DNA of 24,674 bases from Darksidea phi (GCA_030770425.1 JASJFT010000375.1:1-24674), one strand, 5' to 3'; positions 1-10,189 are shown, numbered from the stretch's first letter. Made by a program: numbers and translations. Notes: generated by a model from the letters alone, not told the origin.

Positions 1-19
1 TACAAGGGGACTAATAGAA

Positions 20-224
20 TGTTATTTTGTATGTAATATACACAGAAAACGGCATAGCGTGACGACTCGGTGGCGCTTGGGCAAACCCTCGGGCTCGCCC
101 GTTCATGATTCCCCCTTGTAGCAAATTTATTACCAACCCTCTGCAATGCCCAAATCACCAAATCGCCGCCTTAGAGGGAATAGCCTGTAGTGTATTACTA
201 TATAAGATACAGAGAAAACGGCAT
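20..224. repeat. Imperfect direct repeat, two copies about 170 bp apart
   Basis: Positions 20-55 and about 186-224 both run from an AT-rich stretch into the shared block GAAAACGGCAT (45-55 and 214-224). In addition TACAAGGGG at 1-9 is the inverse of CCCCTTGTA at 112-120. These could be ends of a small non-autonomous element cut by the window edge. The matches are short, no target-site duplication is visible, and no gene was found in 1-283. Confidence 0.3.
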
Positions 225-283
225 GGTGCTTACATCTGTGCGCGCCACTGAACCACACTTACCGTGCAAGTGTAGGGGAAAAT

Positions 284-625
284 TTAGCGGGAATTCTTGA
301 TCTTCTTCTCAAAATCGTCCATGTCGAATGAGGATCTGTTGAAGGGAATCTCGGCTATGTTCTTATGGGTGCCTTTGTGACCGCCGCCTTTGTTTCCTGA
401 GTTGATGAAATCCTTGACAGCTTGATCTTTGGTTTGGGAGTTGGCCTGGATTTTGGCCACGGCCTTGTCGGGGTTCTTCGAATCCTGATGAACGTCGATG
501 CGGAGATCAACCGTCTTCACGGCATTGCTTTTCGTAGTAAGATTCTCGGGAATGGTCTGGAGGAGCTTGGCCATATTCTTCCGCGAAGCCGAGGCAAGCT
601 CTCCTAAAACCTGCTTCCAAGGCAT
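284..625 (-). CDS. Small hypothetical protein, 113 aa
   Basis: I do not recognise this protein. It is hydrophilic and rich in Lys, Asn and Asp. It has a glycine-rich patch (GNKGGGHKG) near residues 75-85 and an acidic/basic end (MDDFEKKIKNSR). There is no signal peptide, membrane segment or cysteine pattern. The frame stays open up to an ATG at 727, giving 147 aa, but a TATA-like TTTATATA at 733-740 lies only a few bases upstream of that ATG. I therefore chose the internal ATG at 625, which begins MPWKQVLGEL and leaves a pyrimidine-rich leader of about 75-100 nt. No intron is needed. A coding call is reasonable from length and composition, but no family or function can be given. Confidence 0.5.
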   Translation of the reverse strand: MPWKQVLGELASASRKNMAKLLQTIPENLTTKSNAVKTVDLRIDVHQDSKNPDKAVAKIQANSQTKDQAVKDFINSGNKGGGHKGTHKNIAEIPFNRSSFDMDDFEKKIKNSR

Positions 626-732
626 GACGAAAGACGGTACAGAAAAATAGCCGTAATGCTTAGAAGAAGATAGAATGTACGATAGGTAAAGAGAGAATGT
701 GTCTGAATGTCGACATCGCGACACCATACTCG

Positions 733-740
733 TTTATATA
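733..740 (-). promoter_or_regulatory. TATA-like box of the small minus-strand gene
   Basis: On the minus strand the sequence reads TATATAAA about 108 nt upstream of the ATG at 625. It is too close to the ATG at 727 to serve a start there, so it supports the shorter protein. Confidence 0.4.
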
Positions 741-1241
741 TTCCTTCGTCTCGCCCTGAAAATTTTACGCGCTTTCTTTTCCCGTTGATGCCCGAATGAT
801 CTGACCCGTCTCGTTGTTGTTTCATGCAAACGACGATTACGGAGGCGGCGAGGTCAGAACTTGCTCTCGCTGGGACGTTCAGCGCTTAATTGTCTACAAA
901 TCAAGCTAGTGCCAACACGGGCATGGTCAGAGCGCGAGCTTTGATCTCCATCGTTGGCACATGTTCCATCACACGCGACACGCTGACACCTACCCACACC
1001 CAATCCCGCTTCTATTCGCATTTTTCGCTTGGGCCGATTGTTTTGCGCATTGGGTCTGCTCGCTTTGGAGCACTCGCCCGACAACGGGGATCGTTTCGCA
1101 TATCCCAAGCGCCCGTTAACCTGGCCACGTAGGGTTTCATATGACACAGCGCCTACCATGACATTTGGATTGTTACCAACTCGGCCCCAGATAACCTACT
1201 GGCTGCTCCCCGCCCTTTCGCATCGCCAAAGATCGTTCAAT
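741..1241. other. Intergenic stretch, no supported gene
   Basis: Short overlapping open frames exist on both strands (for example 854-1159 minus and 890-1132 plus), but none shows a recognisable motif or splice pattern. The stretch probably carries the upstream regions of the small minus-strand gene and of the phosphotransferase gene. Confidence 0.4.
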
Positions 1242-3206
1242 ATGAAGTTACTGTGCTTCATGCACACTGCCAAGACGCAATCCACATCACGAACACCACC
1301 ATTATTTGCAGAAACAGCTCGAGGAGAAGGTAAGTCTGGCTCTTGCTCAACCTAACGGAACAATAAGTATCTGAATAAAGCTAGAAGTCATTTCTGAAGC
1401 GGACTTGTATCGTTACACACGTCAACGATGGCTGTAAGAACGCCTGCCTATGTTGCCTTACGCCGTCCCAGACAAGTACTTATGATGGTGTCTGCAGAAC
1501 CAACGAGCGAAACGAACTGGCGAAACGCTATCTCAAGTTCAACCTGCCACATCTAGTCGAAGCGGCTGTTGGCGTTTGCAAGGGGGCCCAACGTTGTAGG
1601 TATCTTGGATCTGGCAATGGGCATGGACACTCGCTGAGCTCGCGAACAGGTACCAAAGTCCTGAAGCTTACCGAAGGCTTGCACAATAAAGCTTTCGTTC
1701 TCACCATGGACAACGGGCTGGAAGTCGTCGCAAAACTTCCGAATCCAAATGCCGGACCGGCCCGTTACACGACGGCCTCTGAAGTCGCCACTCGGAAATT
1801 AGTATGCATGCATCCGAGCCCGAGAATGCAAAATGGCTAATGGAATCAGCTTCGAGATGTCTTTTCTATCCCAATCCCTCGCGTGCTTTCGTGGTCTTAC
1901 GATACCGCAAATAGCCCGGTCCAAGCCGAGTACATCCTCGAGGAAAAGGCACCCGGTGTCCGTTTAGGTGCTCTATGGCCAAGTTTGCCATGGAGAACAA
2001 AACTTGCTATTGTGGAGCAAGTTGTCGATTTCGATTGTACGCTGACCGGTGTGCAGTTCAAGACGCATGGCTGTATCTATTTCAAGGAAGACCTCCAACA
2101 ATTGACCGGCAGCTCAGAGGCCGTGCAGTTCACCACGGACTGGCAAAGCTTGAATCTTGACCAATATGCTATGGGACCATTGACCAAAGCCGAACTCTGG
2201 GCCAGCGGCCGGGAGCAGATGAACCTCGACCGAGGTCCATGTAGGTTCATGACGGAATGTTGGGGCCGGTATCTAGTGCTAATGAGTACTAGGGCAAGAT
2301 CCACGGGCGTACACGCGAGGGTTAGGCGCCAACGAGATGGCATGGATCCAAAAATTTGCCAAACCTCGCATGAACTACTTCAGGTCTCTAGAAGACCCGG
2401 AGCCCCCTAGACAGGCACTCGAATTGCTTGCCAAGTACGAGCGAGTCGCGCCAGTCTTGGTTCCCCACGGGAACGAGTCCGCCACCGCGAACGTTCTGTG
2501 GCATCCCGATCTCCATCTCGACAATGTGTTTGTCGATCCTGCCTCGTACAAAATCACGGCTATCGTGGATTGGCAGTCGGCGATAGCAGCCCCGCTCTTC
2601 TACCAGTCCGGTATTCATCGAGCGTTCCGACATTACAAGAGCGTCCGCGAGGGCTGGGTTGTGCCGGAGAAGCCAGACAATTTCGATGCGTTGCCTCCTG
2701 ACGAACAGAAACGAGTCGACCGGGATCTGGAGAGCGAAACTATCCACAAATACTACGAGGTCCAGACTATGAAGCGGGCGCCACGCCACTGGGAGTATCT
2801 TCAACAACCCTTGGTTCCGGTGCTGAGGAAACCCGTTTGGCTCGTGACCGGCGTCTGGGAGAATGGTGATTTGTTTTTCCTGCGCGATTCGCTCATTACT
2901 CTCTTCACCAGGTGGAATGAGATCTTTGGAGAAGATACGCAGTGTCCAATCACATTCTCAGCAGAAGAACTGAAACGGCATGCACAAGAAGAAGAGAATG
3001 TTGACGGTATGGGAAAAATGCTGTCGCTGTTTCGAGAGCAAGGCGTCCTGCCGGCGGATGGTATGGTGCTGCCTGAGGATTACCAGACAGCAGTTGAAAA
3101 CTGCCGCAAGTACAAGAAGATATTTCTGAATGCGGCCCAAAACCAGTACGAGCGAGATCTGTACTCCATGATATGGCCGTACAAAGATGTTTCCGATGTG
3201 ATCTAG
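1242..3206 (+). CDS. APH-family phosphotransferase (fungal, kinase-like fold), intact multi-exon gene
   Basis: Members of this family phosphorylate small molecules; the substrate here is unknown. Exons from the second onward are well supported: about 1385-1433, 1498-1801, 1850-2240 and 2293-3206. Their introns (1434-1497, 1802-1849, 2241-2292) have GT-AG ends and keep frame. The N-lobe reads LYRYTRQRWL then YLKFNLPHLVEAAV, followed by HNKAFVLTMDNGLEVVAKLP with the ATP-binding lysine. The C-lobe has the catalytic loop HPDLHLDN (about 2503-2526) and then IVDWQS (about 2563-2580), the metal-binding Asp. After the 2241-2292 intron the frame runs open to TAG at 3204-3206. The first exon is unsure: ATG 1242 joins in phase through intron 1330-1384 (GTAAGT...CTAG), but its peptide looks odd, and a phase-0 join using an AG at 1380 is also possible. 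There are no stops or frameshifts, unlike the genes from 5.1 to 20.6 kb. Confidence 0.85.
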
Positions 3207-4499
3207 TATGTAGTTATACACAAAGGTCTCGTCGAAAAGCCCATATGGCGAAATATAGATTCTACCGATTCGCATTGGCTAGCGGAAAAATCATTGAGCG
3301 TTAGTGCGAGAGCAGTAGAAGACTAGATCTAATCGACGGGCAAGTAGCCTATCCTAAACTCTTTACTACCCTATAACTAAGTAAGCGAACAATATAAGAC
3401 CCACCTACTAATACTACTCTAAGGATAGTATAGGATGCGCCCGTAACTTACCTAAGTAGAAAAGGTTCTGTTCCCGTCTCCCCGCCACGCCGTCGATTGC
3501 CTACCCGTCGCCTCGTTGGTGCTCCCCGGTGGGCGCATTCTCAGTTGCTCAAAATCGTGCGGACGAAGAGTGTAAAGTCCGGCACGGCTGTTTCCACTTT
3601 CGGCAGCTCCACCCCTGTCAACGTGCTCGACTTGCGCCGCCGCCGCGAGTTATTGGTGCGGAAAATAACGGAGTAAATTCCCAGTTTTACAAAGGGCCGG
3701 CCCGTTTATCTCATTTAAAACGTGGAAGGAGGCGTGACGCGAAATGTAGACGATTACACGAGTCGTACTCTTTACCTAAGTAAAAATGGCGGCGGCTCTT
3801 TACAAAGTGGTAAAAGGATAGTGCACGTAATAATAACTTTTATGAGAACTATATATAAGCCATACGTATAGTAATTAATATGGTGAATACTACTTTATCG
3901 TAAGCAATTCAGCATAACGTACCTGTGCCCGGTATCAGAGGCAGGACGACTCGTCTTTGACTCGTCTTTCCTGAGGAAAAGCTGCATTGCGCAACTATGC
4001 TATTGTATGGGGTTTCTGTACTCCAATAATAAACTGTATATATCTGAAGATGTCACGGCTGTCTGTACAACAGAACGCTTCGGGACTCCGTTTGATGAGG
4101 AGATTCCCTAAAAGCAACGGTTAACGCGGTGATACCGAGGAAATGGGGAAATGCTTGATCAAGGCTGGTCCCCAGGTGGCCTGTGCTGGGGACTCTCTCA
4201 GTATATATAGCTAGATACTCAGCTTGTGTAGGAATCAGAGCAATCAACTTCCCAAACCGTGCAGCACGTGACAGAAGACCAGCACTGAAATTTCACCTGC
4301 ACATGAAAAGAGTGGAACGCTGTGACGTCGGCCAACCGTGGAACCTAAATAGTGGGCAGCCAACACTGGCTTCATCCGACACGTGCCTCAATGCGCGGAC
4401 GCAGGACGAGCACGCAGCCTCCCAACCCCCATTTTGTAAAATTGCAATTTGCGAAAGCATACACTATATATATTAAAGGCGCGACGTTTCCTTCTAACT
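3207..4499. other. Gene-poor intergenic stretch
   Basis: No open frame here looks like a gene. The sequence around 3330-3450 and 3780-3900 is AT-rich with many TA steps and resembles old repeat debris. ACCTAAGTA occurs near 3450 and again near 3773. An 11-bp unit GACTCGTCTTT is repeated in tandem at 3948-3969. No terminal repeats or transposase motif were found. Confidence 0.35.
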
Positions 4500-4687
4500 C
4501 AACTCATAGTCAAGTGGTTTAGCGTTAAGACTTTCTATACATTGTAGCGACCACTGGCAGGGACTGGGTTCGAGTAGGTGTACACTTGAGTATAGGGTCT
4601 GTACACCGGAACCGCCTTGGTTCTATTATATACGCGTATTTGTCTATTTCACAAGACCGGCTAGGTTTAAAAAAAAAAAAAAAAAAA
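4500..4687 (+). mobile_element. tRNA-derived SINE-like element with poly(A) tail
   Basis: TAGTCAAGTGG at 4507-4517 fits the RNA polymerase III A-box consensus TRGYNNARNGG. GGTTCGAGTAG at 4567-4577 is close to the B-box GGTTCGANTCC. Their spacing of about 60 nt is that of a tRNA gene, but the T-stem does not pair well and no convincing cloverleaf forms, so this is not a working tRNA. About 90 nt of non-tRNA body follow, ending in an unbroken run of 19 A at 4669-4687. Head, body and A-tail together are the plan of a SINE. The exact 5' edge and a target-site duplication could not be fixed. A GACCGGC(T/A)AGGT motif lies on both sides of the A-run, so the tail may sit inside a duplication. A decayed tRNA pseudogene beside a chance A-run is the alternative. 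Confidence 0.5.
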
Positions 4688-5103
4688 CAGGACCGGCAAG
4701 GTCCAAAATACCTTTTGCAGTCTTTTTGCGCACCAAATCTTTTTTGATGCGGGCTTTTATCTTTTTGCTTGGGATGGTTGCTTTCACTGTTTTCTTTTTT
4801 TTAGGTCCTTTCACTAACTAATCCCAGCCCTAGTTAGCTAGCTAGTATTCTGCACATGCAATGTATAAGTGAATTAGTACAGGGCAATTTGTCACCGCTT
4901 GTATATCACACTGCCTTCGACGGAGCGAATCCACGGAGATCGCGGCATCTGAGGTCAAATTTGCGAAGCCCGCCGCCGCTACGATAGCAGTATGCTGAAT
5001 GCGACGATATAGAACCGAAAGAAACTCAGGTGTTATAAGGCTCAAGTGTATCTTTTATTAGAACCCAGCTACTCTACTCGTAGGAAATGCACAAAATCTA
5101 CTC
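4688..5103. other. Intergenic, downstream of the synthetase pseudogene
   Basis: T-rich sequence at about 4720-4805 is followed by ordinary sequence. The minus-strand open frame at 4842-5045 has no recognisable motif. I see no gene here. Confidence 0.35.
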
Positions 5104-6723
5104 TCATTCAAGCGCAATGGCGGCTAGAAGCTTTTCTACTTCTTAAACCAGGTTCTCTCTAGAGACAAGCTGGCCTCGATCTTTTTGAGACGTTTCCCTG
5201 TCGCTAGCTCGTATACCCTTCAGCCTAACGTGGCCAGCTGCCAATTCGTCCTGACCAAGTATGACCGCAATGGGTACGCTTTTGGAAACATTGAACTGCT
5301 GCTGCAGCTTGGGCTTCACTTGGGCGGCGAACTCGACCCGGATTCCGGCATCCCAGAGTTGGCGTGCCACTGCCATACGCTCAAGAAGAAGCCCATTGAA
5401 ATCCTTGCCGCCAGCCGCCACGACGTATACATCGACCGCGTGGGTTAGCTCGGAGGAGCTCTTATCCTATCGTGCGTCCAGGAGAGTAAAGATACGGTCT
5501 ACTCCAAAGGATATGCCGATGCATGGGATGGGATCCTTGCCGTACATACCCACTAGATCGTCGTAGCGCCCGCCCGCGGCAATACTGCCAACCTGACTTG
5601 GTTGATTTGTGCTCGTAAGGGTAACCTCATATATCAACCCAGAGTAGTAATCCAGGCCTCGAGCAAGCGAAAGGTCGAAAGAAATCTTGTCAGCGACGTC
5701 CATAGCCTCCAAGTAAGAGACCAGAAGATCGACATCATCAAGCCCTGCTTTTACATTTTTGTTCGCACAGTCCCGAATCTGACTTGAGAACCTCGATCGT
5801 TTCGCGTATGCCACCGCTGCACCTCACATATTCGCCAATTCGGTCTGCAACTTGGCCTGAAAGACCTTTCTCCTCAACCATTTCCTTCTTTACATCATCC
5901 CATGTCGCCTTGTCGAGCTTGTCCACTGCAGAGCTAACAGGGCGTATCTTTTCCTCCGGAACGCCAACAACCGCAAAAAGGCCGTCCAGGATCTTTCTGT
6001 GGTTCAGTTTTATGGTGATGTCCAATTGGAGAGCCTTAAAGACCTCAACAATGATGCTCAGGATCTCAGCATCGGGGATCATTGGGTCGTAAACGCCGGC
6101 AATGTCGAAGTCGCACTGATAGAACTCGCGAAGTCTACCACGAGATATCGCAGGCTGATCGCGCCGGTAGACTTTAGCGATCTGGTAGCGTTTTATCTGC
6201 TTGACATCTCTGCGCATGGCCAGCCATCGAGCAAAAGGGACGGTTAGATCATATCGCGAGGAGCAAAGCTCGCCACCCCTGTCCTTCAGATCGTATATAA
6301 GACGCGCGTCTTCGCCGTATTTTCCTTCGAGAATATTTCGGAGTTCGAAAACGGGCGTGTCTAAAGGAATGCCGCCGTGGCGCTTGAAAACATCGCTGAT
6401 CGTCTGGCTGCTCATAAATTAGCGGAGGAACTAATGGCACTGATCCATAGTACGTACAAAATATGGTCGCGTAGGAGCACATCTCGGCCAACCCAATCGC
6501 GAGTACCTTTGGGTGTCTTGATTTGAACGCCTGGACGAGATGGTGTAGAGTTGCTAGTTGTCACGTTGCTGCCCAGGTGCAGGGCGGGGGAGAGGAGTTG
6601 TCGTGTAGAGTGCAACGAGGTAAGGTTTCGAAGAAAAGAGTGACCTAGGGATAAGGTTGGGTGCGGTAGCCTGCTTGACTCATCGGAGGATTCTTTGCGG
6701 GGCAGCCGGGGATTCGGAATCAA
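5104..6723 (-). pseudogene. Histidyl-tRNA synthetase copy, broken
   Basis: HisRS is a class II enzyme that charges tRNA-His. The full domain order is visible: N-terminal KTPKGTRDW, motif 1 region (FKRHGG...DTPVFEL), motif 2 [15 protein letters not shown] (about 6140-6095), HisA-type [19 protein letters not shown], motif 3 GISFGVDRI, and the anticodon-binding domain from VDVYVVAAGGKDF. One intron fits (6457-6408; GTACGT, CTAAT branch, GCAG), which argues for a DNA-level copy rather than a retrocopy. Three lesions break it. A frame change lies at about 5767, an in-frame TAG at 5467-5469, and a TAA at 5143-5145; beyond that the frame continues 12 codons to a natural TGA at 5104-5106. Both stops fit single C-to-T changes of CAG and CAA. 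The start is uncertain: ATG 6723 gives a leader with basic/serine-rich, possibly mitochondrial, character. Fungi normally need one sound HisRS gene, so this should be a second copy. Confidence 0.85.
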
Positions 6724-7071
6724 ATTAAAGCCCAGTCTCGTGCAGGAACGCCAACGGGCTATAACCAGTTGAATGAGGTGTGTAATGCATATATTGTATA
6801 TATGTGAGTGTGGGGCTCCTTATATAAGGAGCCTTGCACATGTCACCTGCCTACAGAATATTGGGTTGCACGGGTTCATAACCAGTGAATAGTTATCTAA
6901 TACATTGGCCGATCCTGTCGCAAATGCACTTGCGTTCTTAAGCTAACTTTAGGTGGCCGATGTCTGAGTCCTATATACCCTGTTTCGCGACGGTCTTGCC
7001 GACGCTTGTGGTTCCTCGAGAGCTTTCTTCGTTCATAACTACGATGGCTATCCGGCAGTGTTTCTCAGCCA

Positions 7072-7077
<6 letters not shown>
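6724..7077. other. Upstream region of the synthetase pseudogene, with a perfect palindrome
   Basis: No gene is visible. The stretch includes an alternating AT tract (about 6790-6803), a 20-bp palindrome (6814-6833), and two copies of ATAACCAGT(T)GAAT near 6760 and 6879. It may be promoter sequence of the HisRS copy or the remains of a mobile element. Confidence 0.35.
6814..6833. repeat. Perfect 20-bp palindrome containing TATATAA
   Basis: GGCTCCTTATATAAGGAGCC reads the same on both strands. It could form a cruciform or hairpin, or be a symmetric binding site or TATA box. Confidence 0.6.

Positions 7078-7106
<29 letters not shown>
7078..7106 (+). repeat. A29 homopolymer run
   Basis: This is an unbroken run of 29 A. 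On the minus strand it is a T-run immediately after a B-box-like GGTTCAAATTT and CACCCGGCTC, which resembles the end of a polymerase III gene. It could be a retroelement tail on the plus strand or a terminator on the minus strand. Nested inverted repeats follow at 7149-7156/7190-7197 (CTCACGCT/AGCGTGAG) and 7170-7175/7183-7188 (TGTCGC/GCGACA). Confidence 0.6.
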
Positions 7107-7111
<5 letters not shown>

Positions 7112-7234
7112 GGGTGCAAATTTGAACCTGATTCTCTGGAGGTCCATTCTCACGCTTTGTGGTTGTTGTTGTCGCTATGATCGCGACAGAGCGTGAGGTA
7201 GTTGCTGACAGTCACAGTCTCCACTGCAACTTGG

Positions 7235-8144
7235 TCAAAGCCAGCATCGTCCTGCCAATTCTCCCTTGCCGTCATCGCGCTCAAATTGCTCGTGTTTGTA
7301 GACCTGCTCTGCCTTGGGTTGCCGCTTCATGCCCTTGGGTTGTCCTCGAGAAATCTGTGAGTTGTGGTGTAAAATATCGTCGTTGACATTTTGTAGGTGC
7401 TCGTACTCGATCGTGCTGGGCATAGTAGCATTCGAGGCTGCTGCTCAACGGTCTGATGTAGCTTCAGATTATAATCCTCCAGCTTCTTGAGCGGGTCTAT
7501 CGTACTCGTGTCGGTCTCAGGCTCCCAGACCGTCTGTGGACGTTTGACGTCACAGCTCTCAGAGCAGGCTACCACCCACCGCATGAGCTTGAAGTACGTA
7601 GGTGGGACGTTCTGCGCGTCCCCGTAGGTATCCCCGCCGGCCACGGCGCCGATCAGCTCATTGCTAGACCCGCCAGAGCCGACGCTGTACTTGTTGACGC
7701 TAAACAATACTCCTGCATCCCAGCTCTGTCAAGGGGTACCCCAGCCATCGAGCTCGTCTGTGTATCGTAATCGGCTGCGCTTGTCGTCATCGTCGAGCGC
7801 AGTTTTTCGCGGCCTTCTGCGACGCTTGGTAGGCTTCGGACGGTCATGGTCGGCGGAGGCGTGGCAGTGATCAAAGGCAGATGTTGGGGATTGTCGTCTC
7901 TTCGAGTAATCGACGACCGGAGGCGACGCGATCGCGTATCTCGTGAGACTGCAGAGCCAGGTTGTATGAACCGGAGCTCGCCAGCGTACGGTCGATCGTC
8001 AGGCTCAATATGCTCAAGCATCCGGAGTATATCAGGGCTGCCTGCCAGGCGCAGGGTACGGTCATAGAATTTCTGTCCTGTGTTAGGTCGGCATCCAAGC
8101 TTCTGTGATATAGTCTCGCATTGCAGGGGCGTGCATCTTGGCAC
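7235..8144 (-). other. Possible decayed or multi-exon coding region, unrecognised
   Basis: Three minus-strand open frames follow each other with overlaps: 8144-7653 (163 aa, Ser/Thr/Arg-rich), 7707-7327 (126 aa, including YFKLMRWVVACSESC and LKKLEDYNLKLHQTVEQQ) and 7423-7235. The composition is fairly protein-like, but I could not join them with confident GT-AG introns and recognise no family. It may be a real gene with undetected introns, a broken gene, or chance open frames in GC-rich DNA. Confidence 0.25.
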
Positions 8145-8826
8145 TATACACGGATTACCTCACGCACGTGACTACAATTGGCCTTTCCTAAATGGGATGG
8201 TCGGCGACGAGAGTCCGAAGCACGGGCCGGTCATTACCCCTCACCCCTCTCAAGCTTCCTTTCCATATACTATGGATCGTGAAATCCAGTACAGCCAGCA
8301 TTTCTAGTAGGTCCTTTAAATGTGCGGTCTCTTTGGTATGCTTCCGAGGGCTGGACAAGATACACTTATTCTGGAAGGGCACTTCTCCAAGGCGTGGTCC
8401 GGACAGGTAAGCGTAGAAGCGAAGAGCGTTCGCAGTTGCAGCTACTAGGGTACAGGAAACAATACTTCAGCCGCGCCCAGCCTGAGGGCTCGAAGCCTTT
8501 ACATGGAACTCTAGCCAACGAGGCTACCTCAGCAGCTAGCGCGTTCCTCATCATACAACGTCCCGAGCAATTCTTTTTGTTTTCCGTCATTAACACCCTC
8601 TTTCCCGGTAGTGCTCCAAAACAACTGTATTCTTACGTGCTGACCGCACAACACGCAATTCCTTCCCGCATATCGCCCACACATTCTCACGGACAACAAC
8701 GAGCGACCAATCTTAACAACACCACGGTGCCTATCCGCGTTAAGTGTCAGCAACTACCATAAACGTGTTTCACTACCAAACCGGCAGCGCTACCAAAGCC
8801 CGCGCACGTCAACGCGCTCAACTACA
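8145..8826. other. Intergenic stretch, no supported gene
   Basis: Short open frames on both strands (for example 8322-8762 plus) show no motif. I see nothing definite. Confidence 0.3.
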
Positions 8827-9009
8827 ATGGCATCAACACAACGTCCTCCGTCGCCTCAAAGCGAAGCCAAGCTTCTTCTTGCTGCTCAGTCAATTATTAA
8901 GAAGCAGCTTTAAAGCCAAAGTGGAGCTGCGCAGCTGTTCAACGTCCCTTATACAACGCTCCAAGGCCTCCTTGCTAGTGCACTACCTCACGGCGCACCT
9001 TGTATGTGA
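8827..9009 (+). mobile_element. Remnant of a pogo/Fot1-like transposase N-terminus
   Basis: Translation from ATG 8827 gives a start like MASTQRPPSPQSEAKLLLAA and, after a stop, a helix-turn-helix stretch GAAQLFNVPYTTLQGLLA. This matches the Psq-type N-terminal DNA-binding domain of fungal pogo-superfamily transposases, whose pattern is roughly AA..F.VP..TL..RLAG. The frame is interrupted by TAA at 8911-8913, explicable as CAA to TAA, and by TGA at 9007-9009. No CENP-B or DDE part follows, so only the head survives. It differs in sequence from the remnant at 20.6-21.2 kb and is probably another family. Confidence 0.5.
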
Positions 9010-10155
9010 CAACGCAAGCTACTGGCGAGGTAGGCGATGAAGGCAACAATTATATGATATAGTCGCACACTAACGCATCTTGCGGGTCCTGCCCGCCATG
9101 CCCTCGCTAGCATCGCCCCCATCCCGGCCTGCAGCTCTAGCTAGTTAGCTCCTGAGCAAGCTCCTCCTCGTTTATCACTTATCGGCGCATCGAGACCGCA
9201 ACCGTTACCCCTCGACCGCTTCCGTTACCCCTCGACCGCTTCGTTTCCGTACTCGAGAGCGGAGTGAGCGAAGAGACCCGAAGCTGGCGCGCGCTGTGAA
9301 GGAGCACGAGCTTACACATCTGTTGGTCTCGGGGCTTGGGTTTTTGCAAGACTGAAGAGGGAGGGAAAGACAGGAGGCTTAGTAGTCACGGGAGCGGTAC
9401 GAACGCGACCCCGCTGGACACCATACATTGTAGGTGGTGAACGTAGTTTATCCTACGGCCAACTTCACGTACTACATACTATGGCGGACACACGGCTATT
9501 GGCAAACGGCAATGGCAGCGCCGTAAGGCCTGCGCGATCACAAACCCAAGAACCAGGATATCTTCCTCTTCTACCCAAATCGTGTTGGTACAAAACCCCC
9601 ATTCCTGTTTTACAAACCTGCAAACTTACAATTCCCTTCCAGACTACTCCTGCGTCGTCCTCGCCCTCGCTTCCCTCTACTATATGCCGCTCCATCCCGC
9701 ACCTGCTCCATCCTCTACAGTACATCTTGCCTGCTCGAAGCGCTAGGCGGCATGGCGGCGCGGTACTTCAACCAGGGACGAGGTCCGGCATCGTGCTTGA
9801 CATGGTGACGGCCCGCCGCATCACGTCTTGCTGCCTGTTTTCCTTGCCAACGCGTTCCTGCGACGGAGTATTGTGTTCCAGGGGCTGAAAGGAAGAGAAA
9901 GCGGAATCTGCTTCATGGAAGTAATCGAAGAAGGAGGTTTAATTGCCTCGAAATCAGACATAAATACATTGTGCTTCTGCGAGGTGTGCAGAAATAGACC
10001 GTACCCACCCAGGTTAACGGACGCCCTCAATCGCCACCCGGCGGCATCAACATCATGCTTCTCTGTATCCATCGTAAAGTTTTCCGCCTCCATTGTCCAG
10101 GCGATGTGCTATACGAAAAGCCTACCGGATCAACCAGCCATGCGCTGTGGGAGCG
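9010..10155. other. Intergenic region downstream of the PKS
   Basis: Open frames at 9481-9888 (+) and 9821-10093 (-) have no recognisable motif and are probably not genes. The part next to 10155 should contain the 3' untranslated region of the PKS. Confidence 0.35.
9202..9241 (+). repeat. Two exact tandem copies of a 20-bp unit
   Basis: The unit CCGTTACCCCTCGACCGCTT occurs at 9202-9221 and again without change at 9222-9241. Confidence 0.8.
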
Positions 10156-10189
10156 TCAACGTTTCTGCTCCATGGTGCTCTTCTTAGCT

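Noticed and set aside
4500..4580. Functional tRNA gene
   Set aside because: The A-box and B-box are present, but the T-stem pairs poorly, no acceptor stem forms and no anticodon arm is convincing. The SINE-like reading is better.
5750..5800. An intron explaining the HisRS frame change
   Set aside because: The only GT...CAG candidate is about 39 nt, and removing it leads straight into a stop. A true frame change is simpler.
7105..7200. tRNA gene on the minus strand ending at the T-run
   Set aside because: The 3' part resembles a tRNA end, but the strand that should pair with CACCCGGC is not found upstream and the T-arm stem is mismatched.
9202..9241. CRISPR-like or regulatory array
   Set aside because: There are only two directly abutting copies with no spacer, and the genome is eukaryotic. 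It is a simple tandem duplication.
9481..9888. 135-aa plus-strand open frame as a gene
   Set aside because: Proline/serine-rich composition, no motif, and a similarly open frame on the other strand. It looks like chance in GC-rich DNA.
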